Source of the DNA: a bacterium
GTDB lineage: Bacteria; Planctomycetota; Phycisphaerae; Phycisphaerales; UBA1924
NCBI GenBank assembly: GCA_002401225.1
Contig: NVSM01000025.1
Coordinates: 30,447-36,086 of the forward strand
Length of the DNA: 5,640 bases
Direction of reading: 5' to 3'
Part shown: positions 1-5,640 of the stretch, piece after piece
Layout: each line of letters starts with the position of its first letter
Numbering within the stretch: position 1 is the stretch's first letter
Position numbers and translations under genes: made by a program
The notes under the pieces: model-generated
What the model saw: the letters and a program-made list of their open reading frames with translations, nothing else
The model's database searches: none
Told to the model about the DNA's origin: nothing

Positions 1-407
1 CCGAAGTTGATGATGAGCCCGAGTTCAAGTTCGGCAGCCCGCAGAGTGGCGCGGAGTTCGTTGCGTTCTTTGCCGCCCACTTCGTAGTTCTCAGCCATGA
101 TCTTCACAAGGAACCGATCGCCAGCGTAGAGGTCTGCGGTGACCGACCCGATGATCTCGCCATCGAACTCGACATCGTACTTCTTGTTTTCTTCGAATGC
201 GACTTCTTCGTGCTTGAGCTCGTAGAGGAGGGCAGCGCGGTAGATATCAAGTGGGTATCCAGGACCGAGTTCTTTGTGTGTCTCGATCGCACAACCAATC
301 ACCTTTCGGCTGATTTCGGTCAATGCCGGATCAAGGTCGGCCAATGGGGTAGATCTGCGTCCACGGGATGAGTGGTTGTTGTTATTGTTGTTGTGATTGT
401 TGTGCAT
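1..407 (-). CDS. GxxExxY-family protein (PD-(D/E)XK superfamily), catalytically degenerate; 3' end outside the window
   Basis: The frame is open from ATG at 407 to the left edge, giving 135 codons with the C-terminus missing. From about residue 30 it resembles the GxxExxY family, small proteins of the PD-(D/E)XK nuclease superfamily. Visible landmarks are VIGCAIETHKELGPGY (36-51), TADLYAGDRFLV (90-101) and LELGLIINFG near the edge. In the family the last motif lies shortly before the C-terminus, so probably only a short end is lost. Aligned by eye without gaps to the usual family pattern, D92 is kept. The E of GxxExxY is L53, the VELK pair is V-K102-I-M104, and the later Q and Y are E117 and T121. 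Nuclease activity is therefore unlikely. Residues 2-12 are only Asn and His, encoded by a TTG tract. The start is supported by AAGGGA 9 nt upstream. The gene lies 87 nt after the ketosynthase-like stop on the same strand. The biological role of the family is not well established, so no function is assigned. Confidence 0.8.
   Translation of the reverse strand, partial: MHNNHNNNNNNHSSRGRRSTPLADLDPALTEISRKVIGCAIETHKELGPGYPLDIYRAALLYELKHEEVAFEENKKYDVEFDGEIIGSVTADLYAGDRFLVKIMAENYEVGGKERNELRATLRAAELELGLIINF
376..402. repeat. TTG trinucleotide tract (AAC on the coding strand)
   Basis: Nine consecutive triplets, seven of them exact TTG, with TTA at 382-384 and TGA at 394-396. On the minus strand it codes for the Asn/His run at the N-terminus of the GxxExxY-family protein. 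It is a candidate site for slippage that changes length in frame. The interruptions suggest it is not highly unstable now. Confidence 0.8.
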
Positions 408-416
408 AATAAAGAG

Positions 417-422
417 TCCCTT
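417..422 (-). promoter_or_regulatory. Shine-Dalgarno-like site for the GxxExxY-family gene
   Basis: Reads AAGGGA on the minus strand, 9 nt before ATG 407. It decides the start, because the upstream codons carry no homology and the Asn/His run follows directly. The same hexamer precedes the PIN/TRAM gene at the other end of the window. Confidence 0.55.
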
Positions 423-474
423 GTAAAACGAAAATGGATGGATTGGTTCTGTATTGTATTCAGATGCAACGGGC

Positions 475-495
475 ATCTCCCACAATATGGGAGAT
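475..495 (-). terminator. Hairpin directly after the ketosynthase-like stop; possible weak terminator or mRNA 3'-end structure
   Basis: Perfect inverted repeat: arms ATCTCCCA (475-482) and TGGGAGAT (488-495) around a 5-nt loop. It begins at the last base of the stop codon (495-497). Downstream on the minus strand there is no run of U, so it is not a standard intrinsic terminator. It may stabilise the 3' end, attenuate read-through into the GxxExxY gene, or work with Rho. Confidence 0.4.
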
Positions 496-1817
496 CATTC
501 AGAATTTGACGAATACCTTGCCAGTACAAGGGCTCCGGTTTGGCCCCCGAGCGAGCCCGAGCAGACAAGGGCATATTCGATCGGTTTGCTGGTCGCCTGC
601 CCAGGAATTTGTTGGGTTTGGAGACATTTGGCAGCAGCAGCAGCCATCAATCCCCCATGCCCGGCCATTGTATTGCCCACAAGATTCGCGATTGTGATCA
701 GCGGAATCGAATCAAGACGATCAGCGAACACGGCTTGAAGAGTGCCCATTTCGAGTGTATCGAGTTCTGGGACTCCCAGTGCGAGCGGGATGATCAGGTC
801 GATCTCGGCTGGGGTAATTCCCGCATCATTGAGTGCCGATTCGATCGCGGCTTCAAGCCCACGATCGAGCGGCTCAGATTTGGGGTGTTCTCTCTCAATC
901 ACATTGAGAAACATCGGTGGCGGCGACTGGGCAGCTCCAAAGCCTGCGATGGTGGCATAGATCGATGCGTTGCGATCTTGAGCGTGCTGTTCGTTCTCGA
1001 TAACCAGCATTCCGCCCGCTTCGCCAATGATTCCGCCCTTGGATTCTGGATCGTAAGGCTTGGTAATCGTCGAGCCATCAGTCGCATCGCCGGTGTCAGC
1101 CAATCGCCCTGAGTAATCCCATCGCAAAAGCCCGAGCGGGTTGAGTCGAGATTCAGCGCCGCCGGTGAAGCACATGTCCGCGCTGCCCCGCTCGATAACG
1201 CGTGTGCTCTCACCAATAGAAAGGATCGCGCTCGCTTCAGCACCCATGATGGTGTTCGATGGGCCTTCCAAGCCATGAATGATCGTCACATGGCAGGCGA
1301 GCATATTGGGGAGATATTTGAGCAGCCACAAAGGCGGGAGGTTGTTCATCCCAGAATCGCCATCGCCTTCGGTGCCCCATTTTTTCATCGAGAACTCGCC
1401 GTTCTCATCCTCAGCACTCACGACTGCGCGAGAGAGTTCTTCGGTATCTGCTGCGATCAGCCCGGCGCCGATCTGGCACCCCGTGCGTTCGGATTTGATT
1501 TCGAACCCGGTTTCGGTGTCGTCTGAGCCTCGCGTGACAAGCCCGGCATCAAGGGCTGCGAGTTTGGCTGCGATGACCGCGAGCTGGGTATCGCGGGCCA
1601 TGACTTTGGTGGCTTTGCGGTAGGACTTGGGGACAAAGTCGCGGATTTTGACTTCGCGAACTTCGCCCGCGAGTTTGGGGCGATAGCCCGAAGCATCAAA
1701 TGCTTCGATCTTGGTGAGTGAGGATCGGTTTTCAAGAACCGATTCCCAGAACTGATCAATTCCCACACCTGAAGAACAGACGGGACCCAAGCCGGTAATG
1801 ACAACACGAGAGCGCAT
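495..1817 (-). CDS. Ketosynthase-fold (FabF/KS-beta-like) protein lacking catalytic residues
   Basis: Thiolase-fold protein related to beta-ketoacyl-ACP synthase II, 440 aa from ATG 1817 (E. coli FabF is about 413). The N-terminus RVVITGLGPVCSSG, the region MNNLPPLWLLKYLPNMLACHV, the segment GPSNTIMGAEASA, the GGAESRLNPLG stretch, the GEAGGMLVIE segment and the terminal GSLGGQTGALVLAR all match KS landmarks. Active FabF needs Cys163, His303, Lys335 and His340. In a nearly gapless alignment by eye these are Glu (codon 1236-1238), Leu (783-785), Ala (687-689) and Asn (672-674). It should not condense acyl chains by the normal mechanism. Type II polyketide chain-length factors (KS-beta) are a known precedent for a KS-fold subunit without the Cys, but no KS-alpha or acyl carrier protein lies in the window. 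A longer start at ATG 1865 adds 16 residues and has AGGTGA 3 nt upstream; 1817 is preferred because KS proteins begin just before RVVITG. The gap to the ppk stop is 26-74 nt, so co-transcription is likely. Confidence 0.85.
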   Translation of the reverse strand: MRSRVVITGLGPVCSSGVGIDQFWESVLENRSSLTKIEAFDASGYRPKLAGEVREVKIRDFVPKSYRKATKVMARDTQLAVIAAKLAALDAGLVTRGSDDTETGFEIKSERTGCQIGAGLIAADTEELSRAVVSAEDENGEFSMKKWGTEGDGDSGMNNLPPLWLLKYLPNMLACHVTIIHGLEGPSNTIMGAEASAILSIGESTRVIERGSADMCFTGGAESRLNPLGLLRWDYSGRLADTGDATDGSTITKPYDPESKGGIIGEAGGMLVIENEQHAQDRNASIYATIAGFGAAQSPPPMFLNVIEREHPKSEPLDRGLEAAIESALNDAGITPAEIDLIIPLALGVPELDTLEMGTLQAVFADRLDSIPLITIANLVGNTMAGHGGLMAAAAAKCLQTQQIPGQATSKPIEYALVCSGSLGGQTGALVLARYSSNSE

Positions 1818-1891
1818 GGGGAATGATATAGCCTCTAATGAGAGTGACGAGCCGAGCGGGTTCATTTTTCACCTGATGAACACCCTGAACG

Positions 1892-4105
1892 CTATTTATT
1901 CGTCAAGGCGAGCCTCATGAGGGTCTCGAAGGTGCCCAATGCTTGTGAAGACTCGGCTGACGGGGATGTTTGGAGAGTCATACGGGAATAATTCCCATCA
2001 GGATTCATGATCCAGGCGTTCTGACGATCATCGAGAAGCGTTTGAATAATATGGGCGATCCGGTTCTTAGGCTCAGGCGAGAGAATCGGACAAGCAGCTT
2101 CGACTCGGCTCGATAGATTCCGATACATCCAGTCCGCCGAGCTGATGAACTGGGTATAGCTCGAGAGATCAGTCGCACCATTTGCAAAGGCGTACAGGCG
2201 TGAATGTTCGAGGAAACGCCCGATGATCGAGCGGACGGTGATGTTCTCGCTCAAGCCGGGCACGCCCGGGCGAAGACAGCAGAATCCACGCACGATCAAA
2301 TCGATCTTGACGCCAGCTTGTGATGCTTCATAGAGGGCTTCTGTAATCTGACGATCTTCCATTGAGTTCATTTTGGCGAAGATATGGGCTGGTTTGCCAG
2401 CTTTGGCGTTGGTGACTTCATTCTCTATGAGATCCATGAAGCTCGTGCGCATGTGATCTGGCGCGACGAGCAGCTGGTTGTATTCTTGCCCTGCGCTCAA
2501 GCCTGTGATCATGTTGAAGAGCCGAACGACATCGCTGGTAATTTCTTCGTTGGCGGTGAGGAGTCCAAGGTCGGTGTAGCGTTGGGCGGTTTGGGGGTGG
2601 TAGTTCCCGGTGCCCATATGTGCGTATGTGCGGAGGATGGTTTGGCCATCGGATTGTTCTCGGCGGACGACGAGCGAGCATTTGGAGTGGGTTTTGAGCC
2701 CAAGAACCCCATAAGCGACATGCACCCCAGCGGCTTCGAGTTGGCGGGCGAAGGTTACATTCTTCTCTTCATCGAATCTTGCGCGGAGTTCGACCAGGCA
2801 CGCGACCTGCTTGCCTTCTTGGGCTGCTTTGATCAAAGAATCTACAAATGGTGAGTCTCGGCTCGTGCGATAGAGCGTGAGCTTGATGGCGAGCACATCA
2901 GGGTCATTGGCAGCGGTGGTGATGAATCGTTCGACCGACTCGGAGAATGATTCGTAGGGGTTATGGATGAGAATGTCGTGCTTGCGGATGGTCGAGAAAA
3001 TGTCTGTTTCAGGATCGGACAGTGCGGGCGGGCGGATTGGTTTCCAGCGTGGTGCGAGCAGGTCCGGGCGATCAATCCGTGTGATCTCGAAAAGATCAAC
3101 ACACGCCAGCGGGCCGACATGCGTGAAGTGATCTTCTTTGGAGAGTTTGAGCTGGGTAAGCAAGAAGTTCAAGATCCGCTGTGACGGATTCGGAGGGGTC
3201 TGGATGCGCACCGTATCTGCAAAGCGGCGCATGCGGAGTTCTTCTTCGACATGTTCGAGGAGGTCTTCGACATCTTGATCGTCGAGTTCGACCGCTGCGC
3301 TTCGGGTGAGCCGAAACGGGAGGATCTCGATGATGCGCATACCGGGGAAGAGATCGCCAAGGTTATTGATCACGACTTGGTCGAGCGGGATATAGATAGC
3401 GGGTGCTTCTGGGGTCGGGGCTGGGTTCGATTGGCTATCGCCAACAAGGGTGTCTACGCGGATGTAATGGGGCAAGACATCTGGTATTTTCACGCGAGCA
3501 AAGCGAGGTTCGTTGGCAGCTGAGCTTTTCGTGGGTTTCATAGGCTCGACCAAAAGCCCGAGATTTTCGGAGAGATTTGAGATAAACGGGAATCGATGCC
3601 CAGGATCGACTGCCAGTGGCGTGAGGACTGGGAAGACCTCGGCCTTGAACCAGCCATCGACTGCTTGGCGATGGCGATCGGTGAGAGATTCATAGGTTGT
3701 TATTTGTATGCCTTCGTCTGCCAGCTTGGGGATGAGTTGAGATTGGAGGCAGTCCGCGAGGAGCGTTTCCATCTCGCGGACGAGTTTGTAGCACCCGCTG
3801 AGGGTTTCGAGCGGGGGGAGCTCGTCGGGGCGATTGGGCGAGTGGGGGATGTGCTGATCGTGGCGAGATTTGAGCAGCCCGATGCGTTTCATGAAGAACT
3901 CATCGAGATTTGAAGCGAAAATAGCAAGAAACTTCACCCGTTCGAGCAGCTTGGTCTTGTCAAGTAATGCTTGGGAAAGGACCCGGCGATTGAACTCAAG
4001 CCATGAGAAATCTCGGTTTACAAACCGATTCAATAGCTCGGCAGACTGGTCAATACTCGATGGGGTGTTTGGATCAGGATTCGGTTGGTCTGAAATAGGG
4101 GACAT
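1892..4105 (-). CDS. ppk1: Polyphosphate kinase 1 (PPK1)
   Basis: PPK1 reversibly transfers the gamma phosphate of ATP to inorganic polyphosphate, and in characterised bacteria it is typically membrane-associated. From ATG 4105 it has 737 aa (E. coli 688). The N domain opens with FVNRDFSWLEFNRRVLSQA (residues 28-46), followed by ASNLDEFFMKRIG holding the ATP-contacting Asn66. A head domain follows to about 350. The first catalytic domain has TLYRTSRDSP (Arg413) and ELRARFDEE (Arg443), equivalent to E. coli Arg375 and Arg405. The phosphorylated His is His473 in GLKTHSKCSLVVRRE (codon 2687-2689). The second conserved His is His634 in GRFLEHSRLYAF (codon 2204-2206). All key residues seen are intact, so the enzyme should be active. 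A Pro/Ala-rich insertion in the head domain near 223-236 and a Pro-rich N-terminus explain the extra length. An in-frame TTG at 4138 would add 11 residues; neither start has a clear Shine-Dalgarno site. The gene heads a same-strand row and is divergent from the PIN/TRAM gene. Confidence 0.97.
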   Translation of the reverse strand: MSPISDQPNPDPNTPSSIDQSAELLNRFVNRDFSWLEFNRRVLSQALLDKTKLLERVKFLAIFASNLDEFFMKRIGLLKSRHDQHIPHSPNRPDELPPLETLSGCYKLVREMETLLADCLQSQLIPKLADEGIQITTYESLTDRHRQAVDGWFKAEVFPVLTPLAVDPGHRFPFISNLSENLGLLVEPMKPTKSSAANEPRFARVKIPDVLPHYIRVDTLVGDSQSNPAPTPEAPAIYIPLDQVVINNLGDLFPGMRIIEILPFRLTRSAAVELDDQDVEDLLEHVEEELRMRRFADTVRIQTPPNPSQRILNFLLTQLKLSKEDHFTHVGPLACVDLFEITRIDRPDLLAPRWKPIRPPALSDPETDIFSTIRKHDILIHNPYESFSESVERFITTAANDPDVLAIKLTLYRTSRDSPFVDSLIKAAQEGKQVACLVELRARFDEEKNVTFARQLEAAGVHVAYGVLGLKTHSKCSLVVRREQSDGQTILRTYAHMGTGNYHPQTAQRYTDLGLLTANEEITSDVVRLFNMITGLSAGQEYNQLLVAPDHMRTSFMDLIENEVTNAKAGKPAHIFAKMNSMEDRQITEALYEASQAGVKIDLIVRGFCCLRPGVPGLSENITVRSIIGRFLEHSRLYAFANGATDLSSYTQFISSADWMYRNLSSRVEAACPILSPEPKNRIAHIIQTLLDDRQNAWIMNPDGNYSRMTLQTSPSAESSQALGTFETLMRLALTNK

Positions 4106-4224
4106 AGGAGCAGGTCGGCGTGGTTTTCTTGTGTACAAGCAGGCAAAATGGGATAGACTGGTGTGTGTAATCTATACCCACATCAGCGGGGCTATAAGCA
4201 TCTTTCGATCAAAAGGGACACATT
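4106..4224. promoter_or_regulatory. Divergent promoter region between ppk1 and the PIN/TRAM gene
   Basis: This 119-nt stretch must hold, or lie next to, the start signals of both flanking genes. Possible -10 boxes are TATAAG at 4193-4198 for the plus strand and TATAGA at 4176-4171 for the minus strand, but neither has a convincing -35 at 16-18 nt. A short inverted repeat, CTTGT-gt-ACAAG, lies at 4128-4139 near the ppk side and could be an operator half-site pair. No Pho-box-like direct repeats were recognised. Confidence 0.45.
4213..4218 (+). promoter_or_regulatory. Shine-Dalgarno-like site for the PIN/TRAM gene
   Basis: AAGGGA lies 6 nt before ATG 4225. It favours this start over the in-frame ATG at 4255, whose upstream sequence is a plain A-rich run. 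Confidence 0.6.
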
Positions 4225-5529
4225 ATGCTGGGATATGAAAATCAAGAAAAGAAAATGATCGTCCGTCTCGTCCGAGTCGGGTTTGTCGCATTGATGCTTG
4301 TGGTTGTTCTGCTCTATGTGTTGAGCATCAACGAGAAGGCAGGCGAACTTGAGGTTGGCATCATCAAAAACTGGTTGATTCCGGTCTTTGTATCGCTTGC
4401 TTTGGCGGGTGTGTTTTTGGCGATTGATTTGCTTACGCCTCGCAAGAAGATTTCGACCATTTCGGGCGTCATCTTTGGACTGATGGCCGGGCTGATGGTC
4501 GCTTGGATTTTCTCCACCGTGATCGATCTGGTTGTGCAGTCTTGGGATATTGATGCCAGCGAGATTGTGTCAGCGGTCAAGGTGTTAATTGGCGTTTCGT
4601 TTGGATACCTCGGAATCACGATGGTGATCCAGACACAAGACGAGTTTCGTTTGGTGATCCCGTATGTCGAGTTTGCCAAGCAGATGCGTGGGCCTTTGCC
4701 TTTGGTGTTGGATACCTCAGCACTGATTGATGCACGGATTGCAGATATTGCAGCTTCGGGTTTGGTCCAGCAGACGATCGTGATTCCTGAGTTTGTGATC
4801 GAGGAGCTTCAGCTTTTGGCGGACGCGCGCGATCGCATGAAACGCAACAAGGGGCATCGTGGTTTAGATATCGTGACCAAGCTCCAACGGATGAACGGCG
4901 TCGATGTGATGATCGATTCGTCGCCGGTAAGTAAGAAGGCTGTCGATCTGGCACTCATCGAGCTTTCGACCCGGATGCCTGCGATGCTGGTGACCTTAGA
5001 TGTTGCTCTTTCTCGGATCGCGACAATCCAGAAGATTCCGACACTGAACATTAATGACCTGGCCAATGCACTCAAGCCTGTGGTGATCCCGGGCAAGATG
5101 ATTCATGTCGAGTTGATCAAGCCCGGCGAGCAGCATGGGCAGGCGGTTGGGTACTTGCCCGACGGCACGATGGTCGTTGCGGAGGATGGGTATTCTTATA
5201 TAGGGCAAACGCGTGATCTGGTGATTACCAGCTCGATGCAGACGGCTGCGGGTCGGTTGTTGTTTGCTCGGGTGGATATGGCAGATATGGATTCTGACGA
5301 GCGCGAGCACGCCTTGCAAGAATCGCAGAACCATCATCACCGTCGACCCAACGATCGTGATGACCACTATGGTCATGATGATCACGGGGTTGATTCAAGC
5401 GTCGCGGTGGATGTCAAGCCGGCGACGATTAGTGGCCCGCGGGTTGTTGAGGAGGACGGCGATTCATCAGATTCCGAATCTGGTGGATCGTCGAATCTCA
5501 AGGGCACGCCTCGGAATCCGAGGCGGTAA
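4225..5529 (+). CDS. YacL-like integral membrane protein with PIN and TRAM domains
   Basis: 434 aa. Four predicted transmembrane helices lie at about 12-33, 49-70, 79-104 and 114-136, followed by a cytoplasmic PIN domain (about 158-280), a TRAM domain (about 285-347) and a low-complexity tail (350-434). The PIN domain shows LVLDTSALIDARIADI (Asp163), PEFVIEELQLLAD (Glu193/Glu194), KGHRGLDIV (Asp215) and AMLVTLDVALSRIA (Asp259), then LNINDLANALKPVVIPG, typical of the YacL-like PIN/TRAM family. The acidic metal-binding positions are present, so Mg- or Mn-dependent RNA cleavage is plausible. TRAM domains bind RNA, and DGTMVVAEDGYSYIG with TSSMQTAAGRLLFA is the usual TRAM pattern here. No antitoxin gene is adjacent, which argues against a VapC-type toxin pair; this family is usually solitary. 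Where many relatives have VTND, this protein has VTLD. The tail carries a His/Asp cluster at 370-387 and an acidic Ser-rich run at about 409-424. Physiological substrate unknown. Confidence 0.93.
   Translation: MLGYENQEKKMIVRLVRVGFVALMLVVVLLYVLSINEKAGELEVGIIKNWLIPVFVSLALAGVFLAIDLLTPRKKISTISGVIFGLMAGLMVAWIFSTVIDLVVQSWDIDASEIVSAVKVLIGVSFGYLGITMVIQTQDEFRLVIPYVEFAKQMRGPLPLVLDTSALIDARIADIAASGLVQQTIVIPEFVIEELQLLADARDRMKRNKGHRGLDIVTKLQRMNGVDVMIDSSPVSKKAVDLALIELSTRMPAMLVTLDVALSRIATIQKIPTLNINDLANALKPVVIPGKMIHVELIKPGEQHGQAVGYLPDGTMVVAEDGYSYIGQTRDLVITSSMQTAAGRLLFARVDMADMDSDEREHALQESQNHHHRRPNDRDDHYGHDDHGVDSSVAVDVKPATISGPRVVEEDGDSSDSESGGSSNLKGTPRNPRR
5457..5493 (+). other. Long imperfect RNA hairpin in the 3' coding end of the PIN/TRAM gene
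   Basis: Bases 5457-5474 pair with 5476-5493 around base 5475, giving 18 consecutive pairs of which three are G-U; the innermost pairs must open to form a real loop. It includes the uninterrupted palindrome CAGATTC-C-GAATCTG (5468-5482). It encodes the acidic Ser-rich tail, where codon choice is free, so the pairing may be selected or may come from GAT/TCA/TCT codon composition. Confidence 0.5.
5507..5525 (+). terminator. GC-rich hairpin overlapping the end of the PIN/TRAM gene, no U-tract
   Basis: Perfect inverted repeat CGCCTCGG-AAT-CCGAGGCG, 8 bp with 7 G-C pairs and a 3-nt loop, ending two bases before the TAA stop (5527-5529). No T-run follows, so an intrinsic terminator is only possible, not shown. 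It may act with the larger hairpin just upstream as a 3'-end structure. Confidence 0.4.
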
Positions 5530-5608
5530 TCGAGCGATTGAGCCGATAGAGGAATATTCAAGGGGCTACGATGGTCGTCATCGTGCGCTTGTTGTGTGTT
5601 CACTTCGC

Positions 5609-5640
5609 ATGATCCGCTTTGCCCCCGCTAGGAATAGAAA
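5609..5640 (+). CDS. Possible start of a next gene, cut by the right edge (doubtful)
   Basis: ATG 5609 opens a frame that stays open for the ten codons left in the window (MIRFAPARNR). No Shine-Dalgarno site is seen and ten residues allow no recognition. The stretch 5530-5608 has no other gene signal I can support; an ATG at 5573 stops after 13 codons. Confidence 0.15.
   Translation, partial: MIRFAPARNR

Noticed and set aside
104..298. Minus-strand Ser/Thr/Lys/Arg-rich 64-aa frame
   Set aside because: It overlaps the GxxExxY-family frame on the same strand. The latter has clear family motifs and a Shine-Dalgarno site, so this frame is a shadow.
540..1112. 190-aa plus-strand open frame inside the KS-like gene
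   Set aside because: Antisense to conserved ketosynthase motifs; the composition looks like a shadow frame and no start signal or family match is seen.
495..1817. Active FabF or FabB involved in fatty acid elongation
   Set aside because: All four catalytic positions are substituted, so the standard condensation reaction is not expected despite the clear fold similarity.
2384..2854. 156-aa plus-strand open frame inside ppk1
   Set aside because: It lies wholly antisense to a well-conserved PPK1 catalytic region, shows no recognisable domain, and reads as the low-constraint mirror of that gene.
4168..4198. Specific sigma-70 promoters for either divergent gene
   Set aside because: Candidate -10 hexamers exist, but no matching -35 element at proper spacing, so only the region as a whole is annotated.
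4225..5529. Toxin-antitoxin reading of the PIN protein (VapC type)
   Set aside because: The four-helix membrane anchor, the TRAM domain, the length, and the absence of a small antitoxin gene next to it point to the YacL-like family instead.
4996..5603. Minus-strand open frames opposite the PIN/TRAM C-terminus
   Set aside because: Antisense to the conserved PIN and TRAM motifs and the tail; no family resemblance and low-complexity composition from the His/Asp codons.

Overview
The window suggests a bacterium of moderate GC content (roughly 50-55% by eye) with few clear Shine-Dalgarno sites. The gene set fits a Planctomycetota-like lineage, perhaps Phycisphaerae: a GxxExxY-family protein, a divergent ketosynthase homologue, polyphosphate kinase 1 and a membrane-anchored PIN/TRAM protein. 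This placement is an inference from gene content and protein character only; there is no rRNA or other marker in the window. I see no phage genes, transposase, CRISPR array, tRNA or rRNA.

Layout. Three genes lie head to tail on the minus strand. Read in the direction of transcription they are polyphosphate kinase 1 (about 4105 down to 1892), a ketosynthase-fold protein (about 1817 or 1865 down to 495), and a GxxExxY-family protein (407 down, running off the left edge). A divergent intergenic region (4106-4224) separates ppk from a plus-strand gene (4225-5529) for a YacL-like integral membrane protein with a PIN nuclease domain and a TRAM domain. The last 110 bases hold no gene I can support firmly.

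How the genes may work together. PPK1 makes polyphosphate from ATP and the PIN/TRAM protein is a predicted membrane-tethered RNA-binding ribonuclease. The two share a divergent promoter region, but nothing in the sequence shows a functional link. The two genes downstream of ppk both look like pseudoenzymes. The ketosynthase-fold protein has lost the catalytic Cys, both His and the Lys while keeping its fold motifs. The GxxExxY protein keeps the core Asp but has lost the E-x-K pair, the name-giving Glu and the Q-x-x-x-Y residues. Both reading frames are open and otherwise well conserved, so they look like maintained proteins with altered function rather than decayed genes. These two, and their position behind ppk, are the most interesting content.

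Smaller features are RNA hairpins at the 3' end of the PIN/TRAM gene and just after the ketosynthase-like stop codon, a TTG triplet tract encoding an Asn/His-rich N-terminus, and a His/Asp-rich C-terminal tail on the PIN/TRAM protein.
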